DNA from: an uncultured Marinobacter sp.
GTDB lineage: Bacteria; Pseudomonadota; Gammaproteobacteria; Pseudomonadales; Oleiphilaceae
Assembly (NCBI RefSeq): GCF_947259545.1
Contig: NZ_CAMYMK010000008.1
Span: 186,001-250,000 of the forward strand
DNA length: 64,000 nt
Direction of reading: 5' to 3'
Both the position numbers and the translations under genes were made by a program. Within the stretch, counting starts at the first letter, position 1. Each line of letters starts with the position of its first letter. The notes beneath the pieces are model-generated. The model saw nothing but the letters and a program-made list of their open reading frames with translations, was not told the DNA's origin and made no database searches. Below are positions 33,292-42,569 of this stretch, in pieces.

Positions 33292-34124
33292 TGTCACCGG
33301 CTACGCCCAATTCAGAACTTTCCCTTGCCGTGGCATGCAGTCCTCTGGGTGATGAATCACAGGCCCGTGAACTGGCCGCGGAATTGGCCATTCCTTTTCT
33401 GGGGGCGGTCAAGCCCAAGCTGGTGTCAGACTTTCCCGTCCTGTTACTGTTTGATGAACAGGGGCTGTGCCTGCAGGTGACTGGAAAAGGCGCACCCGGG
33501 CCGGTGCGGGCGGAATTCGTATCAGGAAAGGCCGGTTACCGTCGTGAGCACGGCGGTGGGACCGGGCAGCTGGTTGCCAAGGCTATCGGTCTGCAAAAGA
33601 CCCGTGTTCCGTTGCATGTGGTGGATGCCACGGCAGGCCTGGGGCAGGATGCGTTTGTTCTGGCGGGGTTAGGGTGTCGGGTCACTCTTTTTGAGCGTAA
33701 TCCGGTCATTCACGCTCTTTTGGCGGATGGTCTGGCCAGGGCAGCGTTGAACACCGACTGTGCCCCCATCATTGCCAGGATGACGCTGCGGGCTGGCAGT
33801 AGCAGGGCATGGCTCGAGAGTCTTGAAGAAAGCGAAGAGGGAGAAGCAGCGGATATTGTGTATCTCGACCCGATGTTCCCACACCGGGACAAGTCCGCGC
33901 TGGTGAAAAAGGAAATGCAGGTGTTTCGCACGGTGGTGGGGGACGATGACGATACCGGGGAGCTGCTGGCCGCCGCGCTGAAAGCTGCCGCCTACCGGGT
34001 GGTGGTCAAGCGTCCCCGTAAGGCGCCGGCCATTGATGGGCCCGAACCGGCTACCCGCATTGAAGGCAAGAGCAGCCGCTACGACATATACCCGATCAAA
34101 GCGCTACCGAGTGGTAACGCCTGA
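33291..34124 (+). CDS. rsmJ: 16S rRNA (guanine(1516)-N(2))-methyltransferase
   Basis: [64 protein letters not shown]. Confidence 0.95.
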   Translation: MSPATPNSELSLAVACSPLGDESQARELAAELAIPFLGAVKPKLVSDFPVLLLFDEQGLCLQVTGKGAPGPVRAEFVSGKAGYRREHGGGTGQLVAKAIGLQKTRVPLHVVDATAGLGQDAFVLAGLGCRVTLFERNPVIHALLADGLARAALNTDCAPIIARMTLRAGSSRAWLESLEESEEGEAADIVYLDPMFPHRDKSALVKKEMQVFRTVVGDDDDTGELLAAALKAAAYRVVVKRPRKAPAIDGPEPATRIEGKSSRYDIYPIKALPSGNA

Positions 34125-34135
34125 TAGATTCGGGA

Positions 34136-36601
34136 TCAGGCACCGAGCATGGTGACCTGCTGGATGGCTTGGCGTTTCTCAACACTCAGCACCAGGCGAG
34201 CGTCTTCCGCCACCTCGTCCAATCCATCCGTATAACAGAGCAGACCGTTATCATCGGTGGTGATGACGCCGTTTTTCTGCATATTGGCAATGAAGTTGCG
34301 GAACAGGCTCTTGTCGAAAAACTCCGGGGCGTTCAAACCGAACAGGATCGACATACGCTCCGCGAGCAGGGTGCTTTGTTCTTCAAGCTCGGCAGCGCTG
34401 ATCCGGCCGGAACCGTACTTTCGAAGAATGCCAATGGCAATGTGATAGCGTTCCAGGGTCTGGATGATAAACCGGGACAGGACCCGCAGGCGCAGCATGG
34501 CATCGGTGCCTTCTTCCGGACGGTGAACCCGACCGTTCTCTTCAGCGATCAGACCCTTTTCAATCATCAGGTCAATCCATTGATTGATGACCCCTTCCAC
34601 CTCATCCGACTCGTACTTCAGGAACAGCTCCGACTGAAAGTAGGGATAGGCCACACTGGCCAGAAATACGATCTTGTCGCGCTGGAGTGAATTCTTGTTC
34701 TCAAACAGGCTGGCAATCAGCGAGGGCAAAGCGAACAGATGCTGGATGTTGTTGCGATAGTAGGTCATCAGAATGGCATTGCTGCCTTCCAGGGCAATGA
34801 TGTCACCCAGCTTTTGCGGTTGGCGGGTGACCAGCCCCATGGTCTCACAGTAGGCCACCCAGTCCTTGCCACTGCCCTCGGGCATGGTGACGGTATCGGC
34901 GTAAGGGAAGGCCTTCAGCAGGTCGGCGTACTGATCCATCAGGCGGATAAGCTGGCTTTCGTCCATGGCCAGCCGCTCGGTACCCAGTAGCACGGTGGCG
35001 GTCATACCGATGGGATTCACCGCCACCGAGGCGTTGATATTGGCCGCCACGCGGGTGGCCAGCCTGTCCACTGCTTCCGGCAGCCAGGATGGACGATACT
35101 CGGCGTCGAAAGCCTCGTCGCGCCAGCTCGGATGAACGTCATTCAGTACGTCCTCAAGGGGAATCGCCTCGCCGAAATTCACGGCCACCCGGCCAAAGGA
35201 ATTGCTCAGCTTGCGCACGGTCTTGGCCAGTCCAAACACGCTTTCCTTCTGTTTTTTCTTGCCTCGCAGTTCACCGAGGTAAGAGCGCCCCTCCATAACC
35301 TTCTCGTAGCCCACGTAAACCGGCACAAACACAATGGGTTTGCGATGGTTACGCAGGAAACTGCGGACGGTCATGGCCAGCATGCCGGGCCGTGGCTGGA
35401 GCATGCGGCCGGTGCGGCTGCGGCCCCCTTCCACGAAATATTCCACCGAATAACCCCGGGTGAACATGACGTGCATGTATTCATTGAATACCGTGGCGTA
35501 GAGCGGATTGTCCTTGAAGCTGCGACGCATGAAAAAGGCACCGCCCCGGCGCAGTATGGGGCCGACAATGGGCATGTTCAGGTTGATGCCGGCGGCAATG
35601 TGCGGCGGCATCAGGCCGTTCTTGTAGAGCACGTAGGACAGCAGTAGGTAATCAATGTGGGAGCGGTGGCAGGGGACATACACCACAGCGTTGTCCTGGG
35701 CCACTTCCTTGGCAACGCGGATATTGTTTACGGCGATGCCGTTGTAAATACGGTTCCACAGCCAGGACAGCACCACCTCCAGGAAGCGGATGGTGACGAT
35801 CGACATGCTGGCGGCGATTTCGTCAGCGTACTTGTAGGCCTTTGCACGGACCTTCTCCGGCGGAATGTCGTCCTGGCGGGCGGTTTCCCGGATGGCTTCT
35901 TTTACCGCCTGGGTGCGCACCAGCCCTTCCACCAGGGTCCGGCGGTGGGACAGATCCGGACCCAGTACGGCCTGACGAACACGGCGGAAGTGGGTGCGCA
36001 GAATGCGGGCCAGTTTACGGTTGGCTCGTTCTTCACTGTGGCGGTATTCCTCAATCACCTGTTTCAGGGACAGCGGCTGGTTGAACTGAACGTAGGTGCT
36101 GCGGCCGTGCAGCATGATGATCAGCAGCTTCTGGAGACGGCCAGCCACAGACCAGGTGTCGGATAATAGCAACTTGACCAGAGACTTTTCCTTGTCTGGA
36201 GAGCGGCCCCAGAACAGTGATACCGGTACGATCTGGACATCCTTTTCCGGATTTTCCAGGCCGTAACGGACCAGCGCCTTGAATTCCGAGGTGGGCACCG
36301 GGGTTTGTCGCTTCTGGAAGAGGCCGCCGATGCGTCGATACAGGAAGAAAAACGAATGTACCGGCCCGTTCTTTACCGGTAGTGATGCTTCAGCGCCTGG
36401 CAAGTCGCCTCGCAACACTTCCTGTTCGAGGACCAGGCGGCTGGACATGGAGCTGTATTGCAGCACATAGCAGACAGGTTTGTCGGGATCGAGCCCGAGC
36501 GCTTCGCGACTGTTGCCACTGACGTCCGTTCTGACCCACAGGAACAGAATCTTGCGGAAAAAAGTCAGAATCAGGCTGCGAAGGGCCTGTAAAATTCGCA
36601 T
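34136..36601 (-). CDS. plsB: Glycerol-3-phosphate 1-O-acyltransferase
   Basis: VVYVPCHRSHIDYLLLSYVLY, FFMRRSFKDNPLYATVFNEY, YFVEGGRSRTGRML. Confidence 0.97.
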   Translation of the reverse strand: MRILQALRSLILTFFRKILFLWVRTDVSGNSREALGLDPDKPVCYVLQYSSMSSRLVLEQEVLRGDLPGAEASLPVKNGPVHSFFFLYRRIGGLFQKRQTPVPTSEFKALVRYGLENPEKDVQIVPVSLFWGRSPDKEKSLVKLLLSDTWSVAGRLQKLLIIMLHGRSTYVQFNQPLSLKQVIEEYRHSEERANRKLARILRTHFRRVRQAVLGPDLSHRRTLVEGLVRTQAVKEAIRETARQDDIPPEKVRAKAYKYADEIAASMSIVTIRFLEVVLSWLWNRIYNGIAVNNIRVAKEVAQDNAVVYVPCHRSHIDYLLLSYVLYKNGLMPPHIAAGINLNMPIVGPILRRGGAFFMRRSFKDNPLYATVFNEYMHVMFTRGYSVEYFVEGGRSRTGRMLQPRPGMLAMTVRSFLRNHRKPIVFVPVYVGYEKVMEGRSYLGELRGKKKQKESVFGLAKTVRKLSNSFGRVAVNFGEAIPLEDVLNDVHPSWRDEAFDAEYRPSWLPEAVDRLATRVAANINASVAVNPIGMTATVLLGTERLAMDESQLIRLMDQYADLLKAFPYADTVTMPEGSGKDWVAYCETMGLVTRQPQKLGDIIALEGSNAILMTYYRNNIQHLFALPSLIASLFENKNSLQRDKIVFLASVAYPYFQSELFLKYESDEVEGVINQWIDLMIEKGLIAEENGRVHRPEEGTDAMLRLRVLSRFIIQTLERYHIAIGILRKYGSGRISAAELEEQSTLLAERMSILFGLNAPEFFDKSLFRNFIANMQKNGVITTDDNGLLCYTDGLDEVAEDARLVLSVEKRQAIQQVTMLGA

Positions 36602-36765
36602 AAAGTGTTGCTCCGGTCTACAAAACAGGGGCTAAGTTTACTTGGTTGTGTGCAGGGCGGAAAGACGTGCCAGCGTTCTGCTGTGGTGTTCCGTGTGATA
36701 CATTTCCCGCTGACTGGATGCATCGGAAACCCGTAGAAAAACACTATCTGCTTCAGGATTCGTTT

Positions 36766-37587
36766 ATGACGTCATGGCTGCCAGGCTGGTCAACAACGCC
36801 ACCCGGATCAGATGATCTGGTGCTGGCGATCACCGGAAACAGTGTCGTGAGAGTGGATGGCCACTGGCTGATCCGTTGGCATCAGGTAGCGGCGCTTGCG
36901 ACCGGGGACCTCGCCCCGGTAAGCCTTGGGCAGTGGGGTGTACAGCCGCTTTACGTGGTTGAGCTTGATGCGGATCGTTTGCCGGAAATGATGGAAACGA
37001 TCCCTCTGAGGGATGCGATTCTGATGATGGATGACGCTCCCGCCGAGATGTTGGGTACCGGATTCCAGGTTTGGCAATGGTGGCAGGATCACCGTTTTTG
37101 TGGTCGCTGTGGTGGTGTCACCGGTCTCCATCCCCTGGAGCGTGCCAAGTGGTGTGAACCCTGTGGTATCCCCTGGTATCCACGGGTTGCTCCCTGTGTC
37201 ATCGTGGTTATTCGCAGGGAAGATCGTATGCTTTTGGCCCGATCGTCCCGGGTCAAGCGCCATTTTTATAGCCTGATTGCCGGCTTTGTGGAGCCGGGAG
37301 AAGGTCTGGAGCAGGCTGTTGTCCGTGAGGTAAAGGAAGAAACCGGGCTCGATGTGAACAATATTCGCTATCGCTCGTCCCAGCCCTGGCCTTTTCCGCA
37401 CCAGCTGATGGTTGGCTTTTTTGCGGATTACCGTGGTGGCGACCTGGTCCTCCAGGAGGATGAGCTGGCGGACGCAGATTGGTATAACCCGGATGAGTTG
37501 CCGCCGGTGCCACCGGTCACCACCATCGCCGGTCGCCTGATTCGGGAGATGGCAGAGGAATTGAAACAGACGCAGGAAAACCAATGA
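36766..37587 (+). CDS. nudC: NAD(+) diphosphatase (Nudix, Zn ribbon)
   Basis: CGRCGGVTG..CEPCGIPWYPRVAPCVIVVI, Nudix box GFVEPGEGLEQAVVREVKEETG; longer ORF from 36646. Confidence 0.93.
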   Translation: MTSWLPGWSTTPPGSDDLVLAITGNSVVRVDGHWLIRWHQVAALATGDLAPVSLGQWGVQPLYVVELDADRLPEMMETIPLRDAILMMDDAPAEMLGTGFQVWQWWQDHRFCGRCGGVTGLHPLERAKWCEPCGIPWYPRVAPCVIVVIRREDRMLLARSSRVKRHFYSLIAGFVEPGEGLEQAVVREVKEETGLDVNNIRYRSSQPWPFPHQLMVGFFADYRGGDLVLQEDELADADWYNPDELPPVPPVTTIAGRLIREMAEELKQTQENQ

Positions 37588-37612
37588 AGTTGCTGAGAAG
37601 GGTGGTGTAACA

Positions 37613-38449
37613 GTGCCGCGTGTTCTGGTTTTTGACTCCGGTGTGGGTGGGCTGAGCGTGTCAGCCTGTATCCGGCAGCGCCTGCCTTTCGTTGAACAGG
37701 TGTATGTGGCAGATAACGCCGGTTTCCCCTACGGCGATCAGCCTGAATCCGTGGTCACCCTGCGTTGCCAGCGGTTGATTTCCGAAGCGCTCCAGGTATT
37801 TCCCTGTGATGTCATTGTGGTGGCCTGTAACACGGCCAGTACCGTGGTGTTGCCGGATTTGCGGTCGATGACATCGATTCCCGTGGTCGGTGTCGTGCCG
37901 GCGGTCAAACCGGCAGCCGCCTGCAGTCAGAATCGTCGTATTGGCATTCTGGCCACACCAGCAACCATTCGTCGCCCTTATCTGGAAGAGTTGATTCGGG
38001 AATTCGCCGCTGATTGTCAGGTTGAGCGAATCGGTCAGCCGGAGCTTGTGCGCTGGATTGAGGATTCCGTTGCCGGACAGGAGCTCCCACAATCGTTGCT
38101 TTGTGAGGCGTTGCAGCCATTTCGAGCGGCCGGCGTCGATACCGTGGTTCTTGGTTGTACCCATTACCCGTTGATTCGGGAGCAGCTTCAGGCGTGCTTG
38201 CCCGAGGTGCGTTTTTGGGTGGATTCCGGCGATGCCATTGCCCGCCGTACGGAGTGGCTGTTGGGGCAGCAGGACAAAACCACAATCCCTTCAGCTGCCG
38301 TGTTGGACTATCCAGTGCGCGCTGCCCTGTTTTCCGGAGAAATCCCCAGTGGGCTGAGGCGCTACATGGAGGAGTCAGGGTTGGCCCCGGATGAGATCCG
38401 GGGCCACTGGCCCGGTGATGAAGGGGTTACAACAGCCGGGTCAGCTTGA
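37613..38449 (+). CDS. murI: Glutamate racemase
   Basis: VLVFDSGVGGLSV, VACNTAST, VLGCTHYPLI. Confidence 0.96.
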   Translation: MPRVLVFDSGVGGLSVSACIRQRLPFVEQVYVADNAGFPYGDQPESVVTLRCQRLISEALQVFPCDVIVVACNTASTVVLPDLRSMTSIPVVGVVPAVKPAAACSQNRRIGILATPATIRRPYLEELIREFAADCQVERIGQPELVRWIEDSVAGQELPQSLLCEALQPFRAAGVDTVVLGCTHYPLIREQLQACLPEVRFWVDSGDAIARRTEWLLGQQDKTTIPSAAVLDYPVRAALFSGEIPSGLRRYMEESGLAPDEIRGHWPGDEGVTTAGSA

Positions 38450-39434
38450 ACATCGCCAGAAATTCCAGCGCCGGGATGGTCTTACGGTGGCAGCAGTAGG
38501 TCTTGAATATGTCACCACGGAAGCGGGATTTGGTGAATTCCAGTCCCTTGAAGTTGTACAGGAAGTTCCCGCGCTTGTAGAGGCTGTGGAATATACGCTT
38601 GAGTAAGCGGCTTTCCTGATGCTCGGTTGCCGGGTCCAGCGACAGCGGAATCAGTCCCAGATCCAGATAGGGCACACCTTCCGAGCGAAACACCTCCATA
38701 GCGTGAGCCATCAGTGTATAGAAAATACCCTGCCTGAAATCAGCGTTGGCCCTGGAAATGTTGGGTACATAGCTGACGATGTCATTGTTGTGGTAAACCG
38801 GATCAAAGTAGATAAATCCCACGGCCTTGCCATTCTGGTAGGCATAGAAATGCCGTTCATTCTCCCGGTAATCCATTTCCATGGGACGAATCAGGAACCG
38901 GATCTCCTTGCTTTTGCACTTACGGGTGCGAATCCAGGCGTCCGAGATTTGCCGGGTATGGTCGTCACTGAACCGTTCTTTCACGGTGATCCCGTTCTTT
39001 CTAGCCTGATTCAAGGCAGTACGCAGCACCTGCTTTTTCTTGCCACTGAGGGTCCAGTGTTTGAGGTCGATTCGGGATTCACTACCGAACTGGGTGCCAA
39101 ACATTCCAAAACGCAGGTGCAGAAAGTCCACTACCGGCTTGGAGACCTGAACGTAGCAGGCGTTCGGAAAGCAATTGTGGAACTGCTCCAGAATCAGGGC
39201 GAAGTGTTCCGGGGCGCAGACCGGGTCCGACAAAACAAACGTACCGCCCCATTTGCGCATGTAGGCGATGTAGCCGACACCGGCCATATCGTAATACTTC
39301 ATGCCAGGCTGAAGGGTGGAGAAAGATTGGGAATGGCTCCCGTATTTCTTCAGGTAGCTCACACGCTCCGAAAAGCTGAAGGCGCTCTCGTCCAGTGGGC
39401 GAATATCATCCAGTGCAAGAGTCTGGTCCGACAT
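38427..39434 (-). CDS. DUF2156/phosphatidylglycerol lysyltransferase-domain protein
   Basis: GNAT-like fold features: MKYYDMAGVGYIAYMRKWGGTFVLSDPVCAPEHFALIL, GKAVGFIYFDPVYHNNDIVSYVPNISR. Confidence 0.75.
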   Translation of the reverse strand: MSDQTLALDDIRPLDESAFSFSERVSYLKKYGSHSQSFSTLQPGMKYYDMAGVGYIAYMRKWGGTFVLSDPVCAPEHFALILEQFHNCFPNACYVQVSKPVVDFLHLRFGMFGTQFGSESRIDLKHWTLSGKKKQVLRTALNQARKNGITVKERFSDDHTRQISDAWIRTRKCKSKEIRFLIRPMEMDYRENERHFYAYQNGKAVGFIYFDPVYHNNDIVSYVPNISRANADFRQGIFYTLMAHAMEVFRSEGVPYLDLGLIPLSLDPATEHQESRLLKRIFHSLYKRGNFLYNFKGLEFTKSRFRGDIFKTYCCHRKTIPALEFLAMFKLTRLL

Positions 39435-39485
39435 GTTAATGCTCCCCCGGTTTTTTTGTTAAGAGAGGTGTCTGAGGGATCCGGT

Positions 39486-40139
39486 TCAAGCCTGTTTCTG
39501 ACCCAGGATCGACCAGTAGCAGTTCATGTTCAGCAGCTTGAAGTGTTTCTTGTCTGTGACTTCAAGTCCGAGGCGCTGCATGTGCTCGGGGTAGTTGTAG
39601 ATCTTGTGGAAAGCGTTGTTGGCGAACAGCCAGAAAATGAAGACGGCCATGTACCAGTACATTTTCTTGAACAACCGGGCGACGAGATTACCGGTGGGGT
39701 AGCAAAAATCACCCACCACCACCTTGGCGTCCGCCTTGCCCAACCGGATCAGGTGCTCCAGAACACGCACCATCATGTCTTCGTCAAACACGTTGAGAAA
39801 GAAATTGGCAACCACCATATCGTATTGCCCGAACTCCTCGACCTTCATAATGTCGCTGTGGATACGGTGGATGTTCAGGTGAGGGGCTTCTTTCTCCTGG
39901 GCTTCGCCGAACTTGCGCAGCATGGTTTCGGACAGGTCAACCACGGTCACGTCGGCACCCAGTTCTGCAGCGCGGATGGCATCCCGGCCATGGCCCACAC
40001 CGGCGAAAAGGATGCGCGATCCGGGGCGTATGGTTTCCACATCCAGCATGGCGGTCTTGCACCGGTGGATGTTCTTGCCGCTGTATAGGTTGCTGAGGAA
40101 ATCGTAAGCGGGGCCAATAATTTTGTACTTGTCGCGCAT
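39486..40139 (-). CDS. Class I SAM-dependent methyltransferase
   Basis: RILFAGVGHGRDAIRAAELGADVTVVDLSETML; likely start MRDKYKIIGPAYDFLS. Confidence 0.85.
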   Translation of the reverse strand: MRDKYKIIGPAYDFLSNLYSGKNIHRCKTAMLDVETIRPGSRILFAGVGHGRDAIRAAELGADVTVVDLSETMLRKFGEAQEKEAPHLNIHRIHSDIMKVEEFGQYDMVVANFFLNVFDEDMMVRVLEHLIRLGKADAKVVVGDFCYPTGNLVARLFKKMYWYMAVFIFWLFANNAFHKIYNYPEHMQRLGLEVTDKKHFKLLNMNCYWSILGQKQA

Positions 40140-40378
40140 GATCACTGCTGCCTGTTCAGATCCTGGGGATGCTGTCACCGTTCTTGTGATTGTTGGCTCG
40201 ACTGCCTGTCGGCTTTCGGTGACAACGCCTTGTGGATCTCACTCTAGGGAAGAGGGTGTGGGAATTATGTGCAGCAACGCGCATTTCCGGATACACAAAG
40301 TAACGCAATGAAACACTTTGCAAACCAAGTCAATATTTATAATCAGAATGTCGGACAATGTTATTTGGTGGGTTGCGG

Positions 40379-42550
40379 TCAGAGGATGGCGGCCCGGGCA
40401 GGAAGGTGGCCCAGGCATTTTTCAATGGCCTCGGCAGGCTGGGCCGCGCCGTAGATGAAGCCCTGGATCTGATGACAGCCCAGGTGCTTCAGGTAAGTCA
40501 GCTGTTCAGTCGTCTCAACGCCTTCGGCTATGATCTCCAGTCTGAGGCCATGGGCCATGGCGATAATGGCGTTTACGATGCAGGCACCTTCTTCGCCACT
40601 GCGAATAGCTCTGACGAAGGATTGATCCACCTTGAGGGTGTGGATGGGGAGGCGGTGGATGTAATTGAGGGACGAATAGCCAGTGCCAAAATCGTCAATG
40701 GCAATGCGAACACCGAAATCAGCCAGCTCCCGCAGTTTCTGGCTGATCTGCTCCAGATCGTTCATGATCAGGTTCTCGGTAATCTCTATTTCCAGGTTTT
40801 GTGGTGGGAACTGGCTGGCACGCAACTGTTTCATCAGGGTCTCTACAAACTTCGGGTGTTCGACCTGTATGGGAGAGAGGTTTACCGCCAGGCGAAGGTG
40901 CTGCTGGCCGGAACAAATCCAGTGTCCAACATCCCGAAAGGCCTGGTTCATGACCCATTCGCTGACCTGGGTGATCAGTCTGGTTTCCTCGGCCAGGGGG
41001 AGAAAGTCCCTGGGGTAGAGCAGGCCCCTTACCGGGTGCTGCCATCGTACCAGGGCTTCCAGTCCAACCACCTGGTTGGTAGTCGCGCAAACCTGGGGCT
41101 GGTAGAACACTCTTAGCTCGTCATTTTCCAGCGCTAGGCGCAGGTCCCGTTCAAGACTGAGGCGGTTGGCCGAGTCAATACTCATGGTCTGGGAATAGAA
41201 GCGATAGCCATCTTTACCCCGCGCTTTGACGTGGTACATGGCTATGTCCGCATTCTGGATGAGGTGGTCCATGTTTTCCCCGGCTTCCGGGAAAATGGAA
41301 ATGCCGATACTGACGCCGACGAACACCTCGTGTTCGTCCAGTTGGAAGGGGGCACGGAGCGCCTTGATCAGCTTCTTCGCAATCAGGCGGGCATCTTCGT
41401 GGCTGTGGATCGATGGCAGTAATAGCGTGAACTCATCTCCACCAAACCGTGACAGGGTATCGCCCTTGCGCAAGCAACGCTCAAGACGGTGGGTGACGGC
41501 CTGCAGCAAACGATCTCCCATGGCATGGCCCAGGGTGTCGTTAATTACCTTGAAGCGATCGAGATCCAGGAACATCACCGCGAGCTTCTGGTTTCCCCGG
41601 CGGGCGTGGGTGATGGCCAGTTCCAGTCGGTCCTTGAACAGGGCTCGGTTAGGCAAGCGGGTCAGCAGATCGTGGTAGGCCTGAAAATTGATAAACGCTT
41701 CTGCCTCCTTACGCTCCGTCACATCCCGGGCAGTGCCATAGTACCGGGCTTCCCGGCTGTTGATCTGACTGTCGGCACCCGCCTGCGGCCAGGTTTCCGG
41801 ATCTATCGGGAAGGCGGTGATTTCAAAGTGACGATTGGCGCGAAGGCTGCCCCGGGTTTTCAGTCGGGCTTCCAGTGTGCGGGGGTTATCCGCCGAAATA
41901 TTAGGGGCATTCAGGGCATAAGTGCCTCGAGCTACATCCCGGTCATCAATGATGTGGCGGAAATGACGACCACGCAGTTCCTGAGGTTTATACCCCAGCA
42001 TACTTTCGACCTTGCTGTTCACAAAACAGAAGTGACCGTCGCCATCCAGCATAAAGACGATGTCCGGCGAGCTGTTGACGATGTAACGATGCAGCGCCTC
42101 AGACTTTTCGAGGCGGCCGCGGATATGTTCGTGGGCCCGTATCAGGGCCCGTTTTTCCAGCACGCTTTCAACGGTGGCGAGGAGTTCGTCGGGATCGAAG
42201 GGTTTGCGAATATAGTCCAGAGCACCACGGCGCAGGGCGCGGCTGACCGAGTCAAAGGAACTCTCGCCGCTGACAACGACAATGCCGCAATCCGGTTGGC
42301 GGGAGGTGATGTGCCTCATGACGTCGAATCCGTCCAGCCCCGGCATGCGCAAATCCAGCATCGCAAGGTCAAATGTCTGGCAGTCGATCAGCCGGCAGGC
42401 GTTGTGACCATCGGCGGCTTCAGTGACATTGTATTCCTGGCTGCGAAGCAGGGAACCAAGGCTCGCCAGTAACCTCGGTTCATCATCAACCACTAGAACC
42501 CGTGCAGGTAACGGGTCGCTTAAAGGCTGTTCGAAGTGCGCAGGTTTCAT
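40379..42550 (-). CDS. Response regulator with REC-PAS-GGDEF-EAL
   Basis: RVLVVDDEPRLLASLGSLL, SRFGGDEFTLLLPSI, GLEALVRWQHP, DDFGTGYSSLNYIHRLP, AEGVETTEQL. Confidence 0.93.
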   Translation of the reverse strand: MKPAHFEQPLSDPLPARVLVVDDEPRLLASLGSLLRSQEYNVTEAADGHNACRLIDCQTFDLAMLDLRMPGLDGFDVMRHITSRQPDCGIVVVSGESSFDSVSRALRRGALDYIRKPFDPDELLATVESVLEKRALIRAHEHIRGRLEKSEALHRYIVNSSPDIVFMLDGDGHFCFVNSKVESMLGYKPQELRGRHFRHIIDDRDVARGTYALNAPNISADNPRTLEARLKTRGSLRANRHFEITAFPIDPETWPQAGADSQINSREARYYGTARDVTERKEAEAFINFQAYHDLLTRLPNRALFKDRLELAITHARRGNQKLAVMFLDLDRFKVINDTLGHAMGDRLLQAVTHRLERCLRKGDTLSRFGGDEFTLLLPSIHSHEDARLIAKKLIKALRAPFQLDEHEVFVGVSIGISIFPEAGENMDHLIQNADIAMYHVKARGKDGYRFYSQTMSIDSANRLSLERDLRLALENDELRVFYQPQVCATTNQVVGLEALVRWQHPVRGLLYPRDFLPLAEETRLITQVSEWVMNQAFRDVGHWICSGQQHLRLAVNLSPIQVEHPKFVETLMKQLRASQFPPQNLEIEITENLIMNDLEQISQKLRELADFGVRIAIDDFGTGYSSLNYIHRLPIHTLKVDQSFVRAIRSGEEGACIVNAIIAMAHGLRLEIIAEGVETTEQLTYLKHLGCHQIQGFIYGAAQPAEAIEKCLGHLPARAAIL

Positions 42551-42569
42551 CGGTGTTTGCCTGTTGTGC

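Noticed and set aside
38619-40088. 489-aa + strand ORF
   Set aside because: Antisense to two coherent minus-strand genes (DUF2156 and methyltransferase) with recognisable motifs; no domain in the + strand translation.
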